Source: Colwellia sp.
Lineage (GTDB): Bacteria; Pseudomonadota; Gammaproteobacteria; Enterobacterales; Alteromonadaceae
DNA length: 64,000 nucleotides
NCBI GenBank assembly: GCA_013215295.1
Contig: JABSOZ010000002.1
Span: forward strand, 186,001-250,000
Direction: 5' to 3'
The translations under genes and the position numbers were made by a program. This document shows, piece after piece, positions 1-8,699 of the stretch. The notes under the pieces were generated by a model, which saw only the letters and a list, made by a program, of their open reading frames with translations, did no database searches and was not told the DNA's origin. Within the stretch, counting starts at the first letter, position 1, and each line of letters begins with the position of its first letter.

Positions 1-24
1 AGGTACGATATACGTACCTTTTTA
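1..24 (+). terminator. Hairpin with T-run at the window edge
   Basis: A 7-bp inverted repeat (AGGTACG at 1-7, CGTACCT at 13-19) is followed by a run of T to position 24. It reads as an intrinsic terminator for a plus-strand gene lying left of the window. It also sits 16 bp past the deaD stop codon, so it could work in both directions. The bases needed to judge the minus-strand T-run are outside the window. Confidence 0.55.
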
Positions 25-39
25 TTGAATGCTTATCGA

Positions 40-1839
40 TTAACTAGGACGATTTGAGCGTTCTTGATTCTTACGAGGACGATCACTTGTTGGTGTTGAT
101 TCAACTGCTTTAACATCTGAAACTGTAATTTCTAATGATTGACGACGAATCTTAACACGCTTCAATTGCTCAAATGACTTGTCAGGCATACCTTTTGGTA
201 ACTGAACATAAGTATGCTTATCATGTAAGTTAATTGCACCAATATAGCTGCTATCTAAAGAAATCTCATTAGCGATAGCACCAACGATGTCACCAGGACG
301 AGCACCATGTTCTTTACCTACTTCTAGGCGATATGTCTGCCAATCAACATCTGTACGGTTAACTTTAACTTTACGAGGAGCACGTTCTCCGCCGCGTTCA
401 TTTCTGCCACCACGGCTTTCGTTACGACCACCACGGCTTTCGTTACGGCCACCACGGTCATTTCTACTATCTCGATCACTACGTTCACGAGTTTCGCGAC
501 GAGGTTTTGGATCTTCTTTCGGTTGTAATGGTTGATTTAATTGTTTTTGGAATAATAAAGCTGCGGCTAAATCAGTCATAGAAAGCTCTGATTCATTCGC
601 CATAGCTTCAACAATTTCACGCATGTTTGCTAAATCTTTATCTGCAACAACTGTTGCCATTTCAACACGTGTTCGTTCAATACGTTTTTTACCAATTTCT
701 TCAATATTTGGTAATTCATAAGTCTTAATAACACCTGAAGTCAAACGCTCGTAATGACGTAATGAGTACATTTCACGAGGACGTACGAATGCAATTGACA
801 TTCCTTCACGACCGGCACGACCTGTACGACCAATACGGTGAACATAAGCTTCGTTATCACCAGGTAGGTCATAGTTAACAACTAAAGAGATACGAGGAAT
901 ATCTAAACCACGTGCAACAACGTCAGTAGCAACTAATATAGAAGACTTACCAGACTTCATTTGCTCAATACAACGTTCACGCTGTGATTGGTTCATGTCG
1001 CCATTTAACGCTAAGGCAGGGTAACCAGCACGTTCTAGTTGTTCAGCAACTTCTACTGTATCGCTACGAGTACGTACAAATACTATCATCGCATCATAAT
1101 CAACGATTTCAGCTATACGTTCTAAAGCAGTAATTTTACGAATACCGCTAACTTTCCAAGCAAACTGAGAGATATTTGCTTTTGATTGTTTAACTGCAGC
1201 AATTTTAATATGTTCAGGATCTTTTAAGAAACGATTAGCAATTTTACGAATTGCTTGTGGCATAGTTGCAGAGAACAAAGCCATTTGCGTAGTTTCTGGT
1301 AAGTGGTCAAGTATCCATTGGATATCTTCTAGGAAACCCATGTTAAGCATTTCATCAGCTTCATCAAGTACACAAAAAGATAAGTTACCTAATTTAAGGC
1401 TCTTACGACGTAAGTGATCCATTAAACGGCCAGGAGTACCAACAACTACTTGAGCGCCACGCTCTAATTGTTGAAATTGTGGTTGGTATGATTGACCACC
1501 GTACAAAGTAGCAACACGTAAACCTTTCATGTTTTTACCGAAGCTTTCAATTGCTTCTGCAACTTGCATCGCTAATTCACGTGTCGGTGCTAAAACCATT
1601 AATTGTGGTTTTTTCAACGATAAATCAATTTTTGCTAAAGCGGGCAAACCAAAAGCAGCAGTTTTACCTGTACCTGTTTGTGCTTCACCTAATACATCTT
1701 TACCCGCTAATAATGGGGGAATAGTTTTTGCTTGAATATCAGTTGAATTTTCAAAACCGAGAGATTTTACAGCAGATAATAATGTTTCAGGCAAGCCTAA
1801 AGAGTCAAAGCTCACAGGAGCATCGTTAGAAGTAGTCAT
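40..1839 (-). CDS. deaD: DEAD-box ATP-dependent RNA helicase DeaD/CsdA
   Basis: A 599-residue cold-shock type RNA helicase that unwinds structured RNA in ribosome assembly and mRNA decay in the cytoplasm. Visible motifs in order are the Q-motif region near residue 13-40, Walker A AQTGTGKT (about 53-60), PTRELA, TPGRL, the DEAD box, SAT, and the C-terminal helicase motifs ARGLD and HRIGRTGR. A DbpA-like RNA-binding domain lies near residues 490-570. Between the core and that domain is a low-complexity R/G/N/E segment with repeats of the type RGGRNES, encoded by 21-bp tandem repeats. The length matches DeaD of Shewanella and Vibrio. The start ATG is preceded by a weak purine-rich site (AAGAGAAG). 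The gene stands alone with its own promoter and a long leader, as expected for a cold-regulated helicase. Confidence 0.95.
   Translation of the reverse strand: MTTSNDAPVSFDSLGLPETLLSAVKSLGFENSTDIQAKTIPPLLAGKDVLGEAQTGTGKTAAFGLPALAKIDLSLKKPQLMVLAPTRELAMQVAEAIESFGKNMKGLRVATLYGGQSYQPQFQQLERGAQVVVGTPGRLMDHLRRKSLKLGNLSFCVLDEADEMLNMGFLEDIQWILDHLPETTQMALFSATMPQAIRKIANRFLKDPEHIKIAAVKQSKANISQFAWKVSGIRKITALERIAEIVDYDAMIVFVRTRSDTVEVAEQLERAGYPALALNGDMNQSQRERCIEQMKSGKSSILVATDVVARGLDIPRISLVVNYDLPGDNEAYVHRIGRTGRAGREGMSIAFVRPREMYSLRHYERLTSGVIKTYELPNIEEIGKKRIERTRVEMATVVADKDLANMREIVEAMANESELSMTDLAAALLFQKQLNQPLQPKEDPKPRRETRERSDRDSRNDRGGRNESRGGRNESRGGRNERGGERAPRKVKVNRTDVDWQTYRLEVGKEHGARPGDIVGAIANEISLDSSYIGAINLHDKHTYVQLPKGMPDKSFEQLKRVKIRRQSLEITVSDVKAVESTPTSDRPRKNQERSNRPS
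407..460 (-). repeat. 21-bp tandem repeat inside deaD
   Basis: Two full copies of a 21-bp unit and a partial third (407-427, 428-448, 449 onward) encode the RGG-rich linker of DeaD. They are nearly identical in DNA as well as protein, so the copy number may vary between strains by slippage. Change in units of 21 bp keeps the frame. Confidence 0.75.
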
Positions 1840-2055
1840 AAATTTTGTCTTCTCTTGTGGCGGAATAGATTAAAAGTAATCTTGTCATCCCGCATATATA
1901 TACGAGGAAACCACCAGGAAGACTTAAGGCACGTTCACTAAAGAACATAGGGCTAATAATGAAATATTAGCTAAGAAGTCTATTGGGCGGAAAACCCCAC
2001 TCATTTCGCATTAAACGGTGGATGATAACTTATAAATCAAATCACCGTTAGCGAG
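1840..2055 (-). promoter_or_regulatory. Long 5' leader of deaD
   Basis: About 215 nt between the predicted transcription start and the deaD ATG contain no credible ORF but do contain possible stems, for example GGGG-TTTT-CCGCCC near 1983-1998 on the minus strand. By analogy with csdA/deaD leaders in other gammaproteobacteria, it probably takes part in cold-dependent control. No defined riboswitch class is recognised. Confidence 0.4.
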
Positions 2056-2061
2056 GCGCGC

Positions 2062-2089
2062 ATTATACATAGATTTTCGCATCACGCAA
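2062..2089 (-). promoter_or_regulatory. sigma70-type promoter of deaD
   Basis: On the minus strand a -35 box TTGCGT (2089-2084) is separated by 16 bp from a perfect -10 box TATAAT (2067-2062). The predicted transcription start is near 2055, which gives a 5' leader of about 215 nt before the deaD start at 1839. Long structured leaders are known for cold-shock helicase genes. The promoter is read from sequence only. Confidence 0.6.
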
Positions 2090-2138
2090 GTAATAGATAA
2101 TACAATCGTATAAAAAACATGCAAAACAGTCGATTTAA

Positions 2139-2181
2139 TTAACTTGAACTCAACTTCCCTTAGAAGTTGAGTTCAAGTTAA
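2139..2181. repeat. Perfect 19-bp inverted repeat, 5-nt loop
   Basis: Arms at 2139-2157 and 2163-2181 are exact reverse complements over 19 bp with loop CCTTA. The stem is AT-rich and no clear T-run follows on either strand. It lies just after the stop of the decayed minus-strand gene at 2208 and upstream of the deaD -35 box. It may be that gene's terminator or a cruciform/regulatory element. Confidence 0.7.
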
Positions 2182-2207
2182 TGTAGATAAGTTTAAATAT
2201 ATTTCCA

Positions 2208-2430
2208 TTAACTATCGATTTCAAAGCTCCCCTTAACATTACTTACCTTCAATCCGCCAGAGCCACTATCAATAATTTTCAAACCACCCGCGTCTTCGAT
2301 ATCTATATCACCAGAGCCATTATCAAGTGTGATAATGGCTGTAACATGTTTTACGGTTAAATCACCAGCTCCATCCTTTATATCTGCATTACCATTTACA
2401 CCACTCGCATAAATACTGCTAATAGTCCAA
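2208..2430 (-). pseudogene. Remnant of a DUF4097-like (putative adhesin) protein
   Basis: An open stretch of about 73 codons without a start, preceded in frame by a stop, ends at a TAA at 2208. Its translation has the short beta-helix repeats of the DUF4097/DUF2807 type: segments such as ADIKDGAGDLTV, LDNGSGDIDIEDAG and IDSGSGGLKVSNVKG. In intact relatives this pattern forms the C-terminal half of a 250-300 residue exported or lipid-anchored protein. Here the N-terminal half and signal peptide are missing, so it is probably a dead gene left by a deletion next to nuoN. Identification is from repeat pattern only. Confidence 0.55.
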
Positions 2431-2472
2431 TCTCATAATAGAGCCCCATTCAGCTATTTATTAGCATTGATG

Positions 2473-3978
2473 TTACATAATATATTGGCTGAAAGAATCA
2501 GGAAAAACGCCTAAATAAAAACTAATAATAATGAGAAGAGTAATAAATATTCGGGGTCTCGCTACAAGAACGCCCTTAGGATGGTGACTTTTTAACATGT
2601 TCTTTTCGCTGGGTTTAAAAACCGTGAAAATAATGGGCAAGTAATAGGCTAATCCGATACCACTACCAATGACTAAACCAGAAACCAACCACCAACTTTG
2701 TGAAATAACAGCCTGATTTAAAAGGTAAAACTTACCAATAAACCCCATGGTCAAAGGGATCCCTGCTAAGCTTAATATAGAAACTACCAACAAAACAGCT
2801 TCAGTTCGACGATGCCAGAACATCGACTGCCAATCATCTATCCTAACGTCTCTCTCTTGGCCGTTTTGCGAAAGCTGTTTTTCGTAAGCCAATACAATGG
2901 TAAAAATGGAGATATTTGCCAGTATATAAGCCGATAAATAAAATAGAGCACTTTGCCATGCAAAATCAATACTTTGCTCAGAACTTATCAACAGGATAAT
3001 AAGTAAATAGCCAAAATGAGCAATTGAGGAATACGCAATCAGTCGTTTAATATTCTGTTGCTTTAAAGCTAATGTATTACCAACAAACATAGATAGAAGG
3101 GCAACTATAATAATAACGTCAATAAAATACTCATTATTATAATAACCTTGAGAAAAACAGCACTTTATTAATACGGTAAACATAGCGACTTTCGATACTG
3201 TTGCCATTAACAAGGTAATTGGCGTTGGTGCTCCTTCATAAACATCAGGCGCCCAAAAATGAAAAGGCGCTAAAGATAACTTAAACGCGATACCTGAAAA
3301 GAACAGTAAAATACCAACACTATTAAATAACTGTAAAGGGACTGGACTCCATGACATCGCGGCTGAATTAACAGCAAAACTTAAATTACCCGTTTGGCTA
3401 TAAATAAAAGCAATCCCAAGTAGCATAAAGCTTGAAGCGGTGGCACTTAAAATCAAATATTTAAAACCAGCTTCTACTGCATATTTATGTTCACGAAAAT
3501 AACCGACTAAGCCAACTAAACTGATTGAAAGCAATTCAAAACCTAAAAACATACTCGCAAAATGGTCGCTCGCTACTAAGATAGCAGCACCTAAAGTAAC
3601 CAGTAAAATCAATAAGTAATATTCATCATGCACTTCTATTTGTGATTTTAAAGCTTGTCCGCTTAAACTGACCACAGCTAAAGCAGATAAACACAGGAGT
3701 GATAAACTTAAGTAACTAAATTGGTCAACTTTCAATAACGTAGTAATTTGTACGCCTTCCCCGCTCAATATATTTCCGCTTAACAAATGAATAGATAGCA
3801 ATAACGTAAAGACTAAAATAACCTGACTGAATACCGCGATCATTTTTTGTGAACGTTGCCAAGCAATAAGTAATAACGCTAAAACGATACCAAATGACAG
3901 AAATAAAATGGGGGACAAAACAACAAACATTTCAGCTGTAAAAACGGTTACTTCTACAATATTTTCAACTGGGTTCAT
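2473..3978 (-). CDS. nuoN: NADH-quinone oxidoreductase subunit N
   Basis: A 501-residue membrane subunit of respiratory complex I (NDH-1), one of three antiporter-like proton-channel subunits in the inner-membrane arm. The protein is almost wholly hydrophobic, with about 14 predicted helices. It has the proton-antiporter signature, including the lysine-bearing helix segment FKLSLAPFHFWAPDVYEGAP and the motif LIAYSSIAHFGY. It is the last gene of the operon. Its ATG overlaps the nuoM TGA by 4 bp (ATGA), which indicates translational coupling. Length agrees with NuoN of other proteobacteria (about 485-500). Confidence 0.95.
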   Translation of the reverse strand: MNPVENIVEVTVFTAEMFVVLSPILFLSFGIVLALLLIAWQRSQKMIAVFSQVILVFTLLLSIHLLSGNILSGEGVQITTLLKVDQFSYLSLSLLCLSALAVVSLSGQALKSQIEVHDEYYLLILLVTLGAAILVASDHFASMFLGFELLSISLVGLVGYFREHKYAVEAGFKYLILSATASSFMLLGIAFIYSQTGNLSFAVNSAAMSWSPVPLQLFNSVGILLFFSGIAFKLSLAPFHFWAPDVYEGAPTPITLLMATVSKVAMFTVLIKCCFSQGYYNNEYFIDVIIIVALLSMFVGNTLALKQQNIKRLIAYSSIAHFGYLLIILLISSEQSIDFAWQSALFYLSAYILANISIFTIVLAYEKQLSQNGQERDVRIDDWQSMFWHRRTEAVLLVVSILSLAGIPLTMGFIGKFYLLNQAVISQSWWLVSGLVIGSGIGLAYYLPIIFTVFKPSEKNMLKSHHPKGVLVARPRIFITLLIIISFYLGVFPDSFSQYIM

Positions 3979-5423
3979 GCAAACACTCCAAACGCATAGC
4001 CTAAAATTATATTTGGATAAAAGCCTAAAACAACCAGTAGCCCTAGTAAGCTGCCACAGATAAAAAATTCACGTACAGATAAGTCTTGTACCTGTTTTAA
4101 TGGTACTCCTTGAAAGGTTTTCTGAAACAACAACATGCCATATATCGCCGAGCCAATTAAACCCAATGAGGCGAAAACCACCATAATAGGGAATACTTGA
4201 AAAGCCCCCACCAAACTTAAAAACTCGCCAACAAAATTAGCCAAACCGGGCAAACCAAAAGCAGCAGCCGCAAACGCTAATCCAAAACCTCCCATACGTG
4301 GTGCACTTTGCCAAAAGCCCCCCATATCATTTAAATTTCTAGAGTGAATGCGTTGATAGATCATACCTGCTAAAGAAAATAACGCTGCACTACTTAAACC
4401 ATGTGCCACCATAGTAACGATAGCTCCTTGATAAGCTATTTCATTAAAACTAAATATGGCCAACATTACAAAACCCATATGGCTAATGCTGCTATAGGCA
4501 ACTAAACGTTTAAAATCACTTTGCGCAAATGCCATTTTTGCACCATATAAAATACTGATAACAGCGAGGGTTGCCGCTATTGGTGCAAAGTTCTCACTCG
4601 CTTGGGGGAAAAGAAATATAACAAATCGAATAAGTCCGTAAGCACCCGTTTTGAGCAAAATTCCTGCCAGTAATACACTACCTGCGGTGGGTGCTTGTGT
4701 ATGAGCATCTGGCAACCAACTATGAAAAGGTACTGACGGTAACTTCACTGCAAAGGCGATAAAAAAACCTAGCATTAAATATTGTGCAACACCTATTTTA
4801 ATATCTAACATTAACCAATCTTGATAATAAAAACTCATTACACCTGTTTGTTGTTGATGAATATATGCCATCGCTATAATGGCGACGAGCATTAACAGAC
4901 TACTTACTTGAGTGAAAATAAAGAATTTAATCGCTGCAAAATAACGGTTTTCATGTCCCCATATAGCAATAATAGCTGTCATGGGGATGAGCATGACTTC
5001 CCAAAAAAAGAAGAACAAAAACATATCAACGGCGGAAAATACACCAATAACGCCGGAAAAAGTTGCTAATAAGTTAAAATAATAAAATCCTGATTTTTCT
5101 TGTATTTCTTCCCATGAGACCAAAATACAAACAACAGCAAGGATAAAAGTAAGCACAATTAAAGTGATGCTTAGCGTATCCAGAGCAAGTGCGTAATCAA
5201 TATTTAATGAGCTGATCCATGAAACGCGTTCAAACAACTGTAGTTGTTGAAAATTCTGATTTGAAAAATACACTAACAACAGGAAACAGCTACCAAGAGC
5301 TAACACCGATAATAAAGATACCCACTTCGCTTGGAATTTTATACCCGCAAAGACTTTATTGTCCGTAACCCAAGCAATACTACCACTAAGGAGTAAACCA
5401 AAAATAATGAAAGTCAGCATCAT
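3975..5423 (-). CDS. nuoM: NADH-quinone oxidoreductase subunit M
   Basis: A 482-residue antiporter-like subunit of complex I with about 14 transmembrane helices, taking part in proton translocation. Family features are FFFWEVMLIPM (conserved Glu in helix 5), the KLPSVPFHSWLPDAHTQAP segment and RLVAYSSISHMGF. The frame is open further upstream, but the ATG at 5423 overlaps the nuoL stop (TTATGATG) and gives the normal NuoM N-terminus and length. The upstream extension would run 38 codons into nuoL and has no membrane-subunit character. A GGTGAC sequence precedes the chosen start. Confidence 0.94.
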   Translation of the reverse strand: MMLTFIIFGLLLSGSIAWVTDNKVFAGIKFQAKWVSLLSVLALGSCFLLLVYFSNQNFQQLQLFERVSWISSLNIDYALALDTLSITLIVLTFILAVVCILVSWEEIQEKSGFYYFNLLATFSGVIGVFSAVDMFLFFFFWEVMLIPMTAIIAIWGHENRYFAAIKFFIFTQVSSLLMLVAIIAMAYIHQQQTGVMSFYYQDWLMLDIKIGVAQYLMLGFFIAFAVKLPSVPFHSWLPDAHTQAPTAGSVLLAGILLKTGAYGLIRFVIFLFPQASENFAPIAATLAVISILYGAKMAFAQSDFKRLVAYSSISHMGFVMLAIFSFNEIAYQGAIVTMVAHGLSSAALFSLAGMIYQRIHSRNLNDMGGFWQSAPRMGGFGLAFAAAAFGLPGLANFVGEFLSLVGAFQVFPIMVVFASLGLIGSAIYGMLLFQKTFQGVPLKQVQDLSVREFFICGSLLGLLVVLGFYPNIILGYAFGVFA

Positions 5424-7300
5424 AAAGTCACCACGCAAATCAAGCCAACTAGAGATAAACCAAACGCGGCAGCAAACCAGCGTAGGCTGCCACTTTGACT
5501 GACAGATAAAATATCTCGCCAAATGCGTACATACCAAGCGATTAACATCAGAATTTGATCAAATAAATCGTTTTTATTTAACTTAGCAACAAAGCAATAA
5601 GGTTTTATCAACAACGTTGAATAGAGCGTATCAAAGCCTAGCCCATTTCGACAAAAAACAATCCAAGCTGAATGACTGGCTGTTAAAGGTTCATCTGTAA
5701 CTATTCGGTAACGTCTATAATAAAACCACGAGAATATAATGCCGATAAATGGGGTGGCAATGGCAACAATATGCAGCCATGAAGGACTATCAATACTACT
5801 AACAACACTTGGTTTATATGACGAAAACAAACTTGATAAATCAACGGTAACTAACCCGCCAAATAAAGACAGTAAAGCTAAAATGAATAAAGCGCCTCGC
5901 AGAAGTTTATTGGTTTCAATATGATCGCTAATAACCAGATTTTCAGGAAAACGTGCTTTACCTAGAAAGGCAAGGAAGAATAATCTACAGCTATAAATAC
6001 TTGTTAATAATGCACCTAATATCGCACACCACCATAAACTAGGACCTGCGGTTGGTGAAGACCATAAACTGGCAATTATAGCTTCTTTGGAAAAGAACCC
6101 TGAAGTGCCTGGCAGAGCAATTAAGCAAGCTAAACCAACCAAGAACAACGTGGCTTCAACGGGTAATCTTTTTAAAAGCCCGCCCATTTTAAATATATCT
6201 TGTTGGTGATGTAGCGCAAGAATAACGGCACCTGCCGTCAAAAATAATAACGCTTTAAAAAATGCATGAGTCATTAAATGAAAAACGCCTGCAGACCATG
6301 CTCCAGCACCTAGTGCTAACATCATGTAACCAATTTGGCTCATGGTTGAATATGCCAAGACTCGTTTAATATCGTTTTGTGCTAATGCTGCAACGCCGGC
6401 AATTAATAACGTAATACCGCCGAGCCAAGCAACATAATTCATCACTTCTGGTGCCATCAAAAAAACGCCATTCATGCGAGCAATTAAATAAACCCCCGCA
6501 GTAACCATAGTAGCAGCATGAATAAGTGCGCTAACCGGTGTAGGTCCCGCCATTGCATCAGGTAACCAAGTTTGTAATGGTAGCTGTGCTGACTTCCCTA
6601 CGGCTCCGCCTAGTAATAATAATGCGGCCCAATATGCATCGCTGTGTGCAGCGTTCATTGAGTTTGAAGTGAAACTTATCGTTGTCTGAGCAAGTTGGTT
6701 AATCTCTGCAATATTTAAGCTTGCCAGAGATTTGAATAATAAAAATAAACCAATTACCATCGCAGTGTCACCAATACGTGTGACAATAAAAGCTTTACGA
6801 GCTGCCAATACATTACTTTTTTCCTGATACCAAAAGCCGATCAGTAAAAAACTACATAAACCAACACCTTCCCAACCTAAATACAATAAGACCAAGTTGT
6901 CAGCTAGCACTAATACCAACATGGCAACAATAAATAAATTCATATAAGCCATAAAACGAGTAAAATTTTCATCACTCTTCATATAAATAGCAGCAAATAG
7001 ATGAATTAAGAAACCTACCCCAGTAACGACTAAAATCATCACAGCAGAGAGTGCATCAAGATAAAAGCTAACATTGACTTTTGCACTGCCAATAGAAAAC
7101 CATTGCCACATATGAGCCGTGATAACGCTAGTATCACTTGTAGATAGTTGATTCACCAAAAACATACTGCAAAACGCTGCTGCACCCATAGCACCAACAC
7201 TTACCCATGATGCCATTACCCAAGATAGGCGTTTACCGAAACTGATCAGTATTAAAAAACTTAACAGTGGATACAAAGGCAAACTTGCTAATAAGCTCAT
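5420..7300 (-). CDS. nuoL: NADH-quinone oxidoreductase subunit L
   Basis: A 626-residue distal antiporter-like subunit of complex I, which also carries the long lateral helix along the membrane arm. Recognisable segments are LYLGWEGVGLCSFLLIGFWY (conserved Glu), KSAQLPLQTWLPDAMAGPTPVSALIHAATMV (cited in part; conserved Lys and His) and RVLAYSTMSQIGYM. About 16 membrane segments are visible, with an amphipathic C-terminal region. It follows nuoK after 8 bp and overlaps nuoM by 4 bp. Length fits NuoL (about 610-650). Confidence 0.95.
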   Translation of the reverse strand: MSLLASLPLYPLLSFLILISFGKRLSWVMASWVSVGAMGAAAFCSMFLVNQLSTSDTSVITAHMWQWFSIGSAKVNVSFYLDALSAVMILVVTGVGFLIHLFAAIYMKSDENFTRFMAYMNLFIVAMLVLVLADNLVLLYLGWEGVGLCSFLLIGFWYQEKSNVLAARKAFIVTRIGDTAMVIGLFLLFKSLASLNIAEINQLAQTTISFTSNSMNAAHSDAYWAALLLLGGAVGKSAQLPLQTWLPDAMAGPTPVSALIHAATMVTAGVYLIARMNGVFLMAPEVMNYVAWLGGITLLIAGVAALAQNDIKRVLAYSTMSQIGYMMLALGAGAWSAGVFHLMTHAFFKALLFLTAGAVILALHHQQDIFKMGGLLKRLPVEATLFLVGLACLIALPGTSGFFSKEAIIASLWSSPTAGPSLWWCAILGALLTSIYSCRLFFLAFLGKARFPENLVISDHIETNKLLRGALFILALLSLFGGLVTVDLSSLFSSYKPSVVSSIDSPSWLHIVAIATPFIGIIFSWFYYRRYRIVTDEPLTASHSAWIVFCRNGLGFDTLYSTLLIKPYCFVAKLNKNDLFDQILMLIAWYVRIWRDILSVSQSGSLRWFAAAFGLSLVGLICVVTL

Positions 7301-7308
7301 ACTACACC

Positions 7309-7617
7309 TTACCCTTTCATCTGATTGAGTACGTCAATATTTAAGGTTCGGTACCGTCGTTGCATTCTAATCAATAATGCAAGGCCAACAGCGATTTCTG
7401 CAGCGGCTAAAGTTAAAACAAGCATAAACATTATTTGCCCATCAGCCTCTTGCCAAACACTACCCGCACCAATAAAAGCAACACCCACCGCATTTAACAT
7501 CACTTCTAAACTCATCAGCATAAACAAGGTGTTCTTTCGAACAACCACGCCAACAAAACCAATAATGAATAACAGGCTTGATAAAATTAATACATGAGTC
7601 AAGGGGATTTCAGTCAT
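7309..7617 (-). CDS. nuoK: NADH-quinone oxidoreductase subunit K
   Basis: A 102-residue, three-helix membrane subunit of complex I. The conserved glutamates of helices 2 and 3 are visible in LMSLEVMLNAVGVAF and LTLAAAEIAVGLAL. These residues belong to the central hydrophilic axis for proton transfer. The ATG overlaps the nuoJ stop by 4 bp. The length is standard for the family. Confidence 0.95.
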   Translation of the reverse strand: MTEIPLTHVLILSSLLFIIGFVGVVVRKNTLFMLMSLEVMLNAVGVAFIGAGSVWQEADGQIMFMLVLTLAAAEIAVGLALLIRMQRRYRTLNIDVLNQMKG

Positions 7618-8141
7618 AGTCGCCCTCCTCGAGATTCTGGTTTAGCATAATGGTAGCCTGCAACAAGACCTGCCAGTAACAAGAATGAAGAAATCTCTAC
7701 TGCAAGTAAATATGGTCCATAAAGGAGCATACCTACTTGCTTTGAATCGACGATTTGGTTGTTAAGTTGTAATGAAAGGTCACTATTGCCTATAACAAAA
7801 ATCAATTCGATCAAGAGTAATAACCCTAAAAACACGGGGCCAACCCATAAAGATAAACCTCTTGATTGTGGTGCGTTATGAGTTTCATCAATGCCTAATC
7901 CAAACATCATTACTGCAAAGACAAATAGCACTAAAATAGCACCCGCATAAACAATGACTTCTAAACCGGCGGCAAATGGAGCCCCCATTAAATAAAAACA
8001 AACCGCCACAGCAAGTAATGAAATGACTAAATAGAGTAATGCATGTACTGTATTTTTACCGGTTACCACTTTCAAACTAGCAACTATGGCAATAGTCGCA
8101 GCTAAATAAAATAATCCTTCTATCGAAGCTAATGAACTCAT
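7614..8141 (-). CDS. nuoJ: NADH-quinone oxidoreductase subunit J
   Basis: A 175-residue membrane subunit with five predicted helices, at the joint between the peripheral and membrane arms of complex I. The family signature [22 protein letters not shown] is clear (cited segment [15 protein letters not shown]). It overlaps nuoI and nuoK by 4 bp each. Length is normal for NuoJ of gammaproteobacteria. Confidence 0.95.
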   Translation of the reverse strand: MSSLASIEGLFYLAATIAIVASLKVVTGKNTVHALLYLVISLLAVAVCFYLMGAPFAAGLEVIVYAGAILVLFVFAVMMFGLGIDETHNAPQSRGLSLWVGPVFLGLLLLIELIFVIGNSDLSLQLNNQIVDSKQVGMLLYGPYLLAVEISSFLLLAGLVAGYHYAKPESRGGRL

Positions 8142-8653
8142 GGCATTAATCCTTTAATATCAATAGGTGGACGTTCTTGTTCAGCTTGCCCTTTACCTTT
8201 ATCGCCCACCTTAATACCACTGTGATGATAAAAGTTATAGTCGTGATACTTTCCAACCCCGCTGATCAATAAGTGCTCTTTCTCATAGACCAAATTTTGT
8301 CGGTCGTATTCAGCTAACTCGACATCAGGGGTTAATTGAATAGCGTAAGTTGGACAAGCTTCTTCACAAAAACCACATAAAATACAACGAGAAAAATTAA
8401 TGCGAAAAAAATCTGCTCGTTTACGTCCGTCATCATCAATAGTTTGCTGCAAAGAAATACAATCTACCGGACAAGCCACTGCACACAGATTACAACCAAC
8501 ACATCGCTCTTCTCCATCAGGATCGCGGGTCAGTACAATTCGGCCACGATAACGAGGGGCTAAATAAGGTTTTTCCTCAGGGTATTGCACGGTATCTGCT
8601 TTGGTAAATGTATGCTTAAGCACTAACCACATAGTACGTAACTGACTTAACAT
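8138..8653 (-). CDS. nuoI: NADH-quinone oxidoreductase subunit I
   Basis: A 171-residue peripheral-arm subunit carrying two [4Fe-4S] clusters (N6a and N6b) that pass electrons to NuoB. Two cysteine sets are visible: [15 protein letters not shown] and [15 protein letters not shown], each CxxCxxCxxxCP. The N-terminal stretch is amphipathic and contacts NuoH. A GGAGAC site lies just upstream of the start. The 46-bp space to nuoH is one of the few real gaps in the operon. Confidence 0.95.
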   Translation of the reverse strand: MLSQLRTMWLVLKHTFTKADTVQYPEEKPYLAPRYRGRIVLTRDPDGEERCVGCNLCAVACPVDCISLQQTIDDDGRKRADFFRINFSRCILCGFCEEACPTYAIQLTPDVELAEYDRQNLVYEKEHLLISGVGKYHDYNFYHHSGIKVGDKGKGQAEQERPPIDIKGLMP

Positions 8654-8699
8654 TTCAGTCTCCTCAGATAGTTTTCACATGAACTCATTAAAAGAATAC

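Noticed and set aside
287-535. 82-codon ORF opposite deaD
   Set aside because: Arg/Ser/Pro-rich translation of the RGG repeat on the other strand; no independent support.
5424-5537. N-terminal extension of nuoM
   Set aside because: It would overlap nuoL by 118 bp and is unlike NuoM; the ATG at the nuoL stop gives the normal protein.
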